Assembly: GCA_037013495.1 (NCBI GenBank)
Contig: CM072806.1
Span: forward strand, 23,832,001 to 23,896,000
Length of the DNA stretch: 64,000 bases
Reading direction: 5' to 3'
Origin: Hippophae tibetana
Lineage: Eukaryota; Streptophyta; Magnoliopsida; Rosales; Elaeagnaceae
Made by a program: the position numbers and the translations under genes. The notes under the pieces were generated by a model. The model did no database searches. It was not told where the DNA came from and saw only the letters and a program-made list of their open reading frames with translations. Positions 1-11,250 of this stretch are shown in pieces; position 1 is the stretch's first letter; every line of letters starts with the position of its first letter.

Positions 1-534
1 GGCATTTAAATGGTTCATTTTCAATCTCTTAGAAAAATGAATTAATTTAATTAACCAAATTAGTTATCAACCCCACCCATAGGTGTTAATTGATTTGTTT
101 AGTTAACAAAAAATATCTAACCCCACCAAATGTGGTATTCATATAAAAAAAGAATCAATAAATATCAATTTATATCTTTAATAACCTAAATAATATGAGC
201 AAGCATAATTAACTTAGTTATTATATCTATAAATACTCAATTATTATAAATGATAAAATTTGCATCAATATTTATTGAATATGTATCTATGTTTATTTTT
301 ATGTTATTAGATTAGAAACACCAAAAACCCAAAATATCGTGACAGGATGTTTAGGATTTAATTTCGTTTTTAAAAGTTTAAATAATAAATTAAAAACCAC
401 GTACATTTCTTCCTTAGATCGACCTTGGGAGTATACTTATCATTTTCTATGAAATGATTCGTGCACTTACTAGAGTTTTATAAATATAAAACCAAAGTAT
501 TGGTAGGATCGGCGATGCCATTTTTTGCCCATCA
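1..534 (+). repeat. 3' end of an Athila-type LTR, cut by the window edge
   Basis: This stretch matches, in reverse complement, the outer 600 or so bases of the LTR at 53639-55605, at roughly 90 percent identity by eye. Both share the 'ccccaccca' and 'ccccacc' blocks and the terminal segment with ggatcggcgatgcc. It ends at ...CCCATCA, where the other LTR also ends. Orientation is plus. The copy at 53.8-54.0 kb carries an extra short internal duplication that is absent here. No primer-binding site is visible after 534, so this is a 3' LTR or a solo LTR. It is a fossil. Confidence 0.75.
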
Positions 535-1399
535 ATAATCATCATTAGATATAAGAAATAAATAAAAAACTATTTCCTATAAAAAGAGAATTTTATAGTT
601 GAATTGTAAGATCCAACATTTGGAGGGCAAAGAAAATAGGTTCAATTTATGTTAGTCTTCTGGTATTGTATTGATAAAGAACAATTGAATCATGATATTT
701 TAAGTAATACTGATAAGATGTAAGCTTTACATTAAAGAGAAAACTCAACCCAAACATTTTACATTAAATGCCAACAAGTTAAGCATCATTTAACATAAAA
801 TCCAGCTTATCAAAACTCGTTTAATGCTTAAATTTAATTGAAATAATTTCCATTAATTTTTGCTTTAGAAATCTTCAAAATGTTATGCTATTTTTTAAAA
901 AATATGCATGACATTAAATTTCAACAAATATTTTCTTCCAAATTTATAGGACAGTTAAGACCATAGAGAAACATGATTAAAAGAGTCAGATACAAAGCTA
1001 TTTTGAAGATTGGTTACTGATTTAATTGTAATTTTTTTGCATAGAACATTCAAACCCATATAAGAATGTGACCATATGGATATACAACTGAAGCTTTAAT
1101 GTTAGATTTTCAAAATTCAAGAAAGTCTCTCCATGACCAACAATCTAACCAACACATAGGAACACTTAGTAATAAAAATAGAAGTATAATCATTCTTTGT
1201 GAAGCAATTCCTCAATGTATTAAGCTTTGTAAAACTTAGAAGATGTAAGCTTTCCATCAAATAGAACAATCATAAAAATAATAACATCAAATAGAACGGT
1301 CATCAAACTAAATATAAAATTAATAATTCTGGATCAAGTTGCACATTGTTACAATAAAATTTGGCACATAATATTTACCTTATATTCCAAAAAGGTAAT
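535..1399. other. AT-rich stretch, nothing recognised
   Basis: Low-complexity AT-rich DNA between two Athila-type LTRs. I see no coding signature, terminal repeat or RNA gene. Confidence 0.5.
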
Positions 1400-3114
1400 T
1401 GATAAGTTCTAAAAAATACTTAATATATCGTGATTTTATACATGTTTAATGATTATATAGATTTGTAATTGTTTGTTTTACTATCATTTTATGTAAATTT
1501 ATCTTTTCGGAATCACATATATTTTATCATTTTTCAGGTATTTCTTACATTAAAATAATTCAATTTGAAGAATTATACTTGAAGTACTCATTACAACTGG
1601 AAAGATTAAAAAAAACATTTGTAAAATATTAAATATGTTTAAAAATTAAAAACAATTACATGAAAATTAGGGTTTTCAAGTGATGCAATTTGAAGTGTGA
1701 CATGACGTGAAAACATTGCAAGCTGCAATGCAATGCCAAAAGAATGTGTCCAAAATGAATGTAGGCTGCAGCGTGAAAACTTTGTACAATTGTGTATGTT
1801 GTAGCATTAAGTTAAAAATTTCACTTTTTTTTTTCATTTTCTCACACAATAAATAAGACTATTTATATTGTAAAAATATATCCTAGAATCCCACAATTTT
1901 CTTAGAAGCTAATTTCTTAACTTGCTTTATTTTTTTCATTTCTTTTAGTAGTTTAAAGTTCTAATATTATTAAAGAGTTAAACAAATTTAGTTAATATAA
2001 TTGTTTTAGTTTCAAATCAATAAACATAGCAACAATTCTATATGGAGATTTTTAAAAAGTAATTCTATGGATTCTGTTGAGGTATATTTAAAATGTATTC
2101 TTTTTCAAAATATTTCAAAATTTTATTTTTACATACTATATGTTTAATTTATTGATCATTTATTAAATAATGCATGTCTGACTATAAATAGTAAGGGATA
2201 TTAGTAATATTGTTACCCTTGTAAAATATCAAAATAGGTTAAAAAAAAATTATAAAATGAATTAAGTCTTATTTCTTCATCAATATTTAAAAGACGTTTG
2301 AAAAAAATATACATATTGACGAAGTATTTTTCATAATAAACAAGAGAGTTAGATTTAAGATTTATATTATCTTAATCTTCGGTTTTGGATTTGATTATTT
2401 AGATTTTTATAAAACTCTATTTAAAATATTTTTAAAAGAATTATCACTAAAGATATATCGATGACATATCTTTTATAATAGTTTTAAAATCTAAAAGTTA
2501 GTTTTTAAATACTTAAATCATAAACCTAATTGTGATGTCTTGATAAGAGTTTAAATTATAGGCCCGACCAAAAGTGAAAATCAGATGGTTTGTTAATTTT
2601 TTTAAAAATGAGCATAATTTAATCAAAGTTTAAATTATCGGTCCGAACAAAGGTGACAAGTTAAAGTTTAATTATCAAAAGAAAATGATCCCTACCTTAA
2701 AATTTTAATTAACAAAAAATAATCGTGATAAAGTATAACTAACTAACTAACTAACTAACTAATCCATATTTTTAATATCCTACTTAACATTGATAAAGTA
2801 TAACTAACTAACTAACTAACTAATATATCTCATAAGTTCTCCACTACATGATAAATTTTTAATTGGCTAAATATTTATTGAATCTGTCTTTATTTTTATG
2901 TTATTAGTTTAGAAACTCAACTCAAAACAATCGTGACAAGATGTTTATGTTATTTAATATCATTTTTAAGGGTTTATTGAATTATTTAAAAACAACATAA
3001 TTCCTCTTTAGACCGATCTTAAAATTATACTTGTCATTTTTCATAAGTGATTTGCACACTTACAAGATATTTTATAATTAATATAAAATTTGTACACCTA
3101 CTTTTGACATATCA
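1400..3114 (+). repeat. 5' LTR, Athila-like family, copy A
   Basis: A 1715-bp LTR that matches the LTR at 34434-36152 along its length. Shared blocks include the start (TGATAAG or TGATGAG, then 'atatatc.tgattttat'), a middle region with 'gctgcaatgcaa', and the end ('aaaatttgta...atca'). Two CTAA tetranucleotide runs lie inside it. It is followed by a degenerate PBS-like segment, which marks it as the 5' LTR. Confidence 0.7.
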
Positions 3115-3884
3115 AGTTTTTGGTGTAATTGTTAGGTAAATCGATAATAGTGCTGAAAAATAATTAAACTTTCCAAGCATAAGTTTTTGGTATTGTTGTT
3201 GGGACGAATAGTATTTTTAAATTGTTATTGTCAAAATCTTAAAAAAAATTTATATTCTAAGTATTGTGATTTTTATTTTATTCTATTTAAAAAAATTAAA
3301 AATAAACATAAAAAAAATTTCTATTAGTTTTCATATTATTATTTGATTATTAAAAAAATTAAAAAAAAAAGTAAAAAATCTAATTTCCATATTTATTATT
3401 TGATTTACCAAAAACAAAATTCAATTTTTTTAAAAATAAAAGAAAAATCTAAAATTTATATCTACTACAATAGTTGACTAAAACATTTAAACAAAATCTA
3501 TAAATGTCTTAATTTTTTCAAATTATTTTTTAAGTGACTTATATATAAATTATTACCTTAATTTATTTTTAGAATTTTTCTATTTTTTATACTAATTAAA
3601 ATTTTATTTTAACTTTAATTTAATTTTTTATTTTTATTTATTAATTTACTAACTTTTATTTCTTCTTGCTTAGTATTTTTATTTCCTAAATTTTTGTTTA
3701 AATAATTTTATTTCTTTTCTCTTACTTATTGTTTATCGTTCTTTTATTTTTATTATTTTATTTTATTTTTATTTTTATTTTATTATGACTTTTTTTAATA
3801 TTTTTTTATTTTGTAATTTTTATTTTTGGTTTATGTTTTTATTTGCTTATTTTATTTTATTTTTTTTATTACCCTTTATCTTTG

Positions 3885-4336
3885 ATTTCTAATTTTTATA
3901 ATGAAGGCACTATAAAATCTAGGTTAGGGTTAAAAAAGTTACATTTATAAAATTATTTGTTAAAATTAAAATTTTATGTTCACATGTTTATATTTTTATA
4001 TTTATTCTCATTTAAATTTTTATGTGATTTTATTTATTTTTATTGAATTAGAAACTATTGGTTTATTTTTAAATGTTTTCTTACAAAATTATCATGTCTC
4101 TTAAACTTAAATTTCTAATTTTTACATTGAGGACAATATAAAATCTAGGTTAGGGTTAAGAAAAGTTACATTTATAAAATTATTTGTTAAAGTTAAAATT
4201 TTATGTTCATATGTTAATATTTTTATATTTATTTTCAATTACATTTTTATGTGATTTTATTTATTTTTATTGAATTAGAAACTGTTGGTTTATTTTTAAA
4301 TGTTTTCTTACAAAATTATCATGTCTCTTAAACTTA
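3885..4336 (+). repeat. 226-bp tandem duplication inside the Athila-derived element
   Basis: Two adjacent units begin at about 3885 and 4111 (atttctaattttta). Each contains aaaatctaggttagggtt and ends near 'atcatgtctcttaaactta'. They differ at only a few positions, so the duplication is younger than much of the surrounding decay. The unit corresponds to the region downstream of pol in the element at 57 kb. Confidence 0.8.
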
Positions 4337-5718
4337 ATTTTTTAAAAATGATAAAGTATTTACATTATTAGATTAATTTTAAAAATATTTCATGGAATAA
4401 TATGATAATTAGTTAGTTTTTGTCATAATTAATATTTCATGATAAAATGTTAAAATTTGGATGAACCTAGAATCGGTACTTATGAATCAAATAGTGGAGA
4501 TTACTCTTATGATAATATATTTTGAACAATTATCATCCCAATATGAGTGATAATATTTTTCTACTTTTTAAATACTTTTCTTATCAATTCTAATTGTTAG
4601 ATGATCTGTATATGTCTTTGCATTGAATGTTTGTATTTTTACATCTAATAAAGTATCATATATTTATTTTTTTTACTTAAATTGAATAAGTTAAATAAAA
4701 ATTGAAAGTATATGTCTTTCTATTTATTTATGTATGACTTCTAAAAAATAGACATATATGATATTACCTAAATCAATAAAATAAAAGGTTATAAATTAGC
4801 TACTAGCTTATCATACAATATATATACAATTTGTACATCGACCCTTTCTCTAAAAAGAAAAAAATAGAGATAAAAGAAAAATAAAAAAGAGATAAAAATA
4901 AATAGTATAAACTAAATATTATAATCCATTATTCTTCAAAGTTGTGAGCTTTTAGCTAAATACCAAAAGAAAATTTATAGAAAATAATTCCCTAATAAGT
5001 CATTGCATTTTTTTCATTTTCTAAAAGACATATTACTTGATATTTTTTATTTGATGAGTTTGATTGATGTACGAAAATAATATGCAATTTATTTTATAAA
5101 TCCTTTCATTTGATTCTATTCATTAGATAAATATGATGCATTATTTTTTTGAACATTTTCTTCTTTAAACATATGCAAACCATTAGTTCATTTCTATACA
5201 TAAACTCTTTCACATATATCTTTGAATGAGTGCTTGAACCAATAAAATCATTGTTGTTGGGAGTATGCCTTGTGAGTTTAGAGTCAAAATGAATTATAAT
5301 TCCTTTCACTAAGATTGGATAAATTTTATATTGATACCTTTTTTATTTGAATACAAAACGTGATTTTCAACTAATTATTATAATAAATCATGGATGTTTA
5401 GAATATTGAGATGACTTGTTCTATAGATTTTATTATAAAGTCAAAATAAATTTTAAAGTATGAAAAAATTTATTTTTCTTATTTTCTTACTATTTTTACT
5501 TTATTTTTAAACTCTTTTTTTATATGTTATTTGTTATTTTTTTTTTACTTTTAATTTTTGTGGGTACCATATCTAAAACCCTCACAAGACTTAAACTAGT
5601 CCATTAGGACAACCTAAGGGTTTAAAGACTTATTACATATGCCAAATTCAATCGTATAAATTTACGAAAATGATTTAGGATAATTTAATTTCTAGTTTAT
5701 GTTTTTAATCTTTCTCCA

Positions 5719-5757
5719 TTCTTGCTAAGAGACTAGCAAGAAGCTAATTGGTGGTAG
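5719..5757 (+). other. Pre-PPT hairpin and polypurine-like tract
   Basis: TTCTTGCTA - AGAGAC - TAGCAAGAA forms a perfect 9-bp stem at 5719-5742, directly before the purine-rich stretch that precedes the LTR at 5758. The minus-strand element at 55.6 kb keeps the same hairpin with loop AGGGAC. Confidence 0.7.
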
Positions 5758-5945
5758 TGATAAGTGTTAAAAAAAACTTAATATATCATGATTTTATGCA
5801 TGTTTAATGATTATATAGATTTTATTTTCTTATTTTACTATCATTTTATGCAAATCTATCTTTTTGAAATCGCAAGTATATTTTGTTGTTTTTCAAGTAT
5901 TTTTGTGTTAATATAAATCAACTTGAAGAAATATACCTGAAACAC

Positions 5946-6589
5946 TACATTACTGTAATTTTCAAGAAAATCGATAATAACAGTGAAAATTAGTTAACCT
6001 TTGCAAACATCATCTATCATTTCTAATTTAACATACTTTATGCACTAAACACCATAGTCATAAATACAAAAGAAAAATCACAAACATTAGTTAAGAGACA
6101 ATAATAAACATAATACACAAAACAACTAAAACAATAATAAGAATAAAAAATTCATACTTATTTGTTTGTATCGGAATACCATAATTAATATAGATAAGCC
6201 AAAGGATATTTGGGTTGGAATTTCTATTCACATCATAGCCATGGTAACCCAAGAGCAATATTTAAGGGACTAACACAACTAAATGATTGCATTTCAATCC
6301 ATTATCATTTATATTTAAGGAATCAAACACTCTAATTGATCGGTTTACCAAGTCAATAACACCACAGATCCAATATTTGTTATCAATATTGACAAGGCAA
6401 TAATGACTTTAAGGTTTTTCAGATCTTTAACAAAATAATCGACATAATTAAATGAATGACAAGAAGTAGCATGATGATTCAAATAATTTGATTTTGTAAG
6501 ATTGATTGTATTATTACTAGTGTTACGAGAAATAATTCTCTTACATTCATTCTAGGTTAAAAAAATATTAAATTATAAGTATAACAGTA

Positions 6590-6633
<44 letters not shown>

Positions 6634-6930
6634 TTAAAGGTAACATGAATATAAATCACATAATAGATTACAATCAATCAAAACTAATTAAAAAAAAACT
6701 TACACTAAAGTAAGTATCCATAGTAGTATACTTGTTTTCTTCAAATATCGAAGGATAATGTTTTTTTACAAGTATGAAACTTATACTAAATACAATTAAT
6801 GTGCTGATAAAAATAATTCACATTAGTAAATATCAAAACATATATATAATTGATCAACAAAAATTCACATTAGTATATATCAAAACACACAATTTTAATA
6901 CTTTAACAAAAACAACTCACATGACTAGAA
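5946..6930. other. AT-rich stretch with an (AT)n microsatellite
   Basis: The first 60 bases resemble sequence normally found just after the primer-binding site in this LTR family (aaatcgataata...). An internal deletion or recombination may therefore have joined LTR start to post-PBS sequence. The rest is unrecognised AT-rich DNA. An uninterrupted (AT)18 run lies at 6593-6628. Confidence 0.45.
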
Positions 6931-8942
6931 TAAAAAGAAAACCATGTGCTTGCATAGTTTAACTTCATAACAAGTAAAAAAGGATGAAAAACTATTTAGA
7001 CATTACATTACATTACATGTAAGCATTGCATATAATACAGACTCGAATGTAAGTTTTACATACATAATACAAAGCTTTAAAACTATCAAGATTTATTCAT
7101 TGAAAACATAATAGTCATAAGTGATAAATATAAATCAAACCATAATGCAAATATAGTCTATGTAAGACATTTCAGTTACTATTACATAAAAAAAATTCAC
7201 CTAAAACATATTCTCTCAATTTTTACCCAACTCATGTTAGTTAATAAAGAGGAGATATTTGAATTAACTTTCAAAAGGAAAAAAGCAAACCATGTGCTTA
7301 CATAGTTTAATTTCATATCAAGTATAAAATGATGAAGGGTTACATAAACATTACCTTGCATTGCATATAATACAAACGAATATAAATCTTACATATATAA
7401 AACAAAACTTCAAGATTATCGAGTTTTATTCATTGAAAACATAATATTCACATGTGATAAATATAAATCAAACCAGAACTTAAATATAGTTTATATAACA
7501 CATTTCAACTACTATTACATTACATATAATACAAACTCGAATGTAAGCCTTAAGTATACAAAATAAAATTTAAAAACTACCAAGATTTATTCATTCAAAA
7601 TATAAGATTCATATGTAATAAATATAAAATAAAATCAGAACTTAGCCTAAAGTCTATATAAGATAATCTAGTTAATATTACATAAAATATTTATCACTTG
7701 AAATATACTATGTGCTCAATTTTTACCCAACTCATGTTAGCTAACAAAAAGGAGATATTTGAATCAACTTTCAAAATGAAAATGAAAATCTTGTTCTTGC
7801 ATAATCTAACTTCATATCAAGTAAAAAGTGATGAAAAGTTACAAACACATTACATTACATGTAAACATTCTATATAATGCTAGCTATGTGATTTTTATAT
7901 AAGGTAATATAATAATATTTATGAAAATAGAAGTAGTTTTGGGAAGTAGCAAAAGTTGAGTAAATTTAGAATCATGAAATCTAAGAGAAAGAGCGAATAA
8001 ATTGGATCAAGTGGTAAGGATCATTGCGGGACTTTTAAACTATAAAAAGTCACTCATTTCTAAGTATGTGTAACAAACTCTTATTCATCCCATCCTCGTT
8101 TTCTCCAATTTCATTCATAATATATTACTGAGAGATAGTCTAAGAGGATCCTTGAGAATGTAGTGAGAAATTATATACGAGTCAACATATGTATTTTTTT
8201 GGTTGTTTCTCCCATTGCTATGACTTTCTTCCTAAACCCTTTTATAGAATTTGATATGAAATGCATGTTATAATTATTTAATATGAACTAGGACAATCAT
8301 TTTATATTAAATAAAGAAATGCATGTTTCATTCTATTATATCATAGTATTATAAATAAAACACATAAATGCTAGTCATTTGCCCAACTAATTTCATAAAA
8401 CTGATGTGGTTTCATAGCCAATTTTTAATATGTATGTATATTACCTTTATCAATTGTATTATTGAAACATGTTTATTGTTTACGTTGAAAGTATATTTTA
8501 AATTTTCATGAATGCAAAATTACGAATTACATAGAGAAATTAATAGTTATCTTAGATACATCAAAAGCACACAGTATTAAAAAAACTACCCGTTCAGAAA
8601 AAGCTAATAAACTTGGAACAAGCACAATATTTACAAATCTGATCACATGTAAACATTATATATAATAAAAAATTCGAATGTAAATGCTACATACAATTGC
8701 CAAAAATTAAAAACTATTAAGATTTACTCATTTGAAACATAAGATTCATATGTAATAAATATAAAATCAAATCAAACTTAAAATAAAGTTTATATGCTAT
8801 TTTTACATAAAACATTTGTCACCTAAAATCTATTATATATGTGCTCGATCAATTTTTACCCCTCATGTTAGCTAACAAAGAGGAGATATTTGAATTAACT
8901 TCCAAAATTAAAAAGCAATTCATGTGATTGCATAGTTTAACT
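6930..8942. repeat. Degenerate 350-bp tandem repeat field
   Basis: Repeat units carry the landmarks catgtgcttgcatagttta, 'acattacat', 'catataatacaaactcgaatgtaag', 'aagatttattcattgaaaacata' and 'caatttttacccaactcatgttag'. Unit starts are at about 6941 and 7290. A shortened unit at about 7510-7790 follows, and a last unit lies at about 8630-8940. A stretch with no repeat landmarks, about 7880-8625, interrupts the field. The pattern looks like an old satellite or the internal repeats of a decayed element. Confidence 0.65.
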
Positions 8943-9167
8943 TGCCTACGCCCGTCCATTCCTTTCAAGCTTGGTCCCACCCTTAGACTCGTTACGTTGT
9001 TCGACTGAACTCATTGGCTCCGCGCTCTATTCGATCGGAACCCGGTTCAAGAACCTTCTCTCATAGATTCCCTTCACCAAGTCATTGCCATAAATTCATT
9101 CTTATCCCTTGGTGTCAAAGGGTGAGTTCCTTTCTTGTCTTGCCCAAAAACTTTCTTTAGAAAGTGA
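8943..9167. other. GC-richer insert inside a repeat unit, possibly organellar DNA
   Basis: About 225 bases of much higher GC content interrupt a 350-bp repeat unit. The left side stops at 'gcatagtttaactt' and the unit resumes at 'aaagtgacgaagggttacat', while other units run straight through with a short AT-rich segment. The insert (for example cctacgcccgtccattcc) resembles plant mitochondrial or plastid spacer DNA in composition. There are no terminal repeats or target duplications, so it looks like repair-type insertion. The organelle origin is an inference. Confidence 0.5.
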
Positions 9168-10590
9168 CGAAGGGTTACATACACATTACATATAAACTTC
9201 AATGTAAAATATATTATGTGCTCTTATCAATGTATATAACATTTTGTTATATAAAAATATGCTCGAGTATTATTAATCTTATTGTTATTTAAATATAAAT
9301 CTAGGTGGGTTATAATCTGTTACTTTGTTACTACACTACTCCTTTACATTATTATTATTATTTCACTGTTGTATTTAGGGACAAGTGAGCCTCATGCCTA
9401 TATATATGGTGAGTGTATTGAATGCATGGAAACTTTAGACAATAGTCTAAGGGATGACCTTACCCCAAAGCCCCTTATATGTGCAAACTCTTTGTAAATT
9501 ATGAAAAAAAAATGCATGAAAATTGTAGATTATATATTATTCTAATTATCAATCAAAAAGACCTAATTTATATGAACATTTTCTATATTATAGATGTGTT
9601 ATTAACTATGAAATATCTCCTAATGGAACTTAGTTTTGATCTCAAATTACTCTAGAGTGATGATCAAAGATCATCATCATTTTCGTGCTTACCATCATCA
9701 GCTTTGGTACGATCACTAACATCATCATCATGGTAATACCTTCTTTGGATAGTGAGACTTAAATTCACGTTGGTTCTAGTGAAAAATGCAATACTGATAT
9801 TACTAATCCATTAAGAGCAGCAATCATCATCTTCATCATGTTGCACCAGCCATTGATCCTATATTGCATAACAAGTGTAAAAAATTGAATTAACGAAGGA
9901 CCTGATACCTAACTTTTGAAAGAAACCATACTAATTGTTAGCCATCATAAACCCACCTCCTCCACATCGATCTTGTCATAGTAATTAAACCAATGGATTC
10001 TCACCATTGAATATTTTCCTAAGTTATACCAAACACATCATTGTTAGATATGCATGTTTTGAAGCTCTATTGGTTGATTGTGCAATTATATTAGAGCATT
10101 ACTGGAGACGCTTATAACTTAGGAATTATATTGAAGTTCGAGCAATAATCTTTTCCTATAATCATCATCATCATCTATTGGGTGATTGTGCAACCAATAT
10201 GTAATCAAGGTAACAAATCCATACAATGACTTTGAGGTATTCCTAATTTTATTTTTCTACAACTTTTTGTTGCAGTATTGTTTTAAATCTTTGTAGTGTT
10301 TGTGTTTATAGTTTGGCCTCTTTTATGGAAAACTCTAACCTAATCCTAACCCTAACCCTAACCCTAACATTAACCTTAATAAACTTATATTTAGCCTTAC
10401 AATACATTCAACCATGTTTAAACCCTCTTTCTCTATGCCTACACAAAAATACCCCTAAAAACCTATGTTCAAGCCATTGGCAACAACCTTTCATACTTGC
10501 TTATTGAACCTTGTAAGACATCCCTAAGGAAAAGATGAGACATTGCTTATGTCACCTTAGATCAACAAGTTTACCAATCCCACCTTGACC
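9168..10590. other. Non-coding stretch with ATC-rich clusters and a short telomere-like run
   Basis: Repeat remnant continues to about 9240. Between 9655 and 10185 the plus strand is rich in scattered atc trinucleotides. Four perfect CCTAAC hexamers lie at 10345-10368. No protein family is recognised. Confidence 0.45.
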
Positions 10591-11250
10591 TTTGCAAATT
10601 CTCACTTATTGGTTGCCTAATCTTTTATAAAGGAGATAAGCCCTAGAGCCAAAGTGATCTAATATATCGCCTAACCTCGATATGAAAATTTCCCAAAAAT
10701 TAAAAACTCATTGGTCTTGTTAATGGTTTCTACCATATATTATTGTACTCATTTAAAGATCAAATTATATTTCGACTTACTACCCTAATCAATGTCAAGC
10801 TAGGAATTTTTTGAGTTCAATCATGGACACCCAACTTCAATCCCCATAATAAAAAAGAAACTAATGCCCAAGTATAAGTCCATTTTTACAACTTGGACTA
10901 GAAATTCTTAGAGAAACAAAATCCTTGCATAGATTGATATAGCCGTTATGGCTCCCCTAAAAATTGACAATGAAACCCTTAATATATGAGTTGAGCTAGT
11001 ATGCTAAAGTCCTAATAAATACAGATCTGGCTCGTGAGCTAGAGAAACAAAATAATGGTGGAACTTGGTTCACTCAAGATCTTTGTTGACCTATACTATA
11101 AAAATGTACTCGACGTCTATAGCCTATGCTCCTTTGTGGATCATGCTACTTATAAATGTAAAAATAATGTTAATGCTTTGGTAGAAAACCCCAGGGACAC
11201 ATAGCCTACTAAGCCTCAAACACAAAATCACCCTTAATAAGATTATAAGC
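10590..11250 (+). pseudogene. LINE ORF1 debris (DUF4283-like region plus zinc knuckle)
   Basis: Translation in several frames gives pieces typical of plant L1-type ORF1. An N-terminal part reads 'LIGCLIFYKG', a segment contains WTPNFNP (about 10825-10845) where the family has W-x-P-x-F-x-P, and later comes 'PLKIDNETL'. A zinc-knuckle-like segment, CSFVDHATYKC (about 11127-11160), keeps the last C-x4-H-x4-C spacing but has lost one cysteine. Several stops and frame changes interrupt it, so it is not functional. It may belong to the same LINE as the reverse-transcriptase tail at 13.08 kb. The distance between them is shorter than expected, so a deletion would be needed. Confidence 0.55.

Larger units (their letters stand above)
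1400..5945 (+). mobile_element. Athila-derived LTR element without recognisable gag or pol
   Basis: The element has a 5' LTR (1400-3114, TGATAAG...ATATCA) and a degenerate primer-binding region just after it (tttttggtgtaattgtt, resembling the usual TTTTGGCGCC start). About 2.6 kb of AT-rich interior follows, then a conserved pre-PPT hairpin (5719-5742), a purine-rich tract, and the first 190 bases or so of a 3' LTR from 5758. The interior matches the post-pol region of the element at 57 kb (ctaggttagggtt and cattgaggacaat blocks) but shows no gag or pol protein. It is a non-autonomous or internally deleted fossil. Its LTR shares its layout with those at 34434 and 37012. It is old and broken. 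Confidence 0.65.

Noticed and set aside
9282-9497. Small open frame with a hydrophobic N-terminal stretch
   Set aside because: It has an isolated, AT-rich repeat background, no promoter, no family match and composition-driven hydrophobicity.
10345-10368. True interstitial telomere tract
   Set aside because: Only four units, not the common plant heptamer, and no subtelomeric context.
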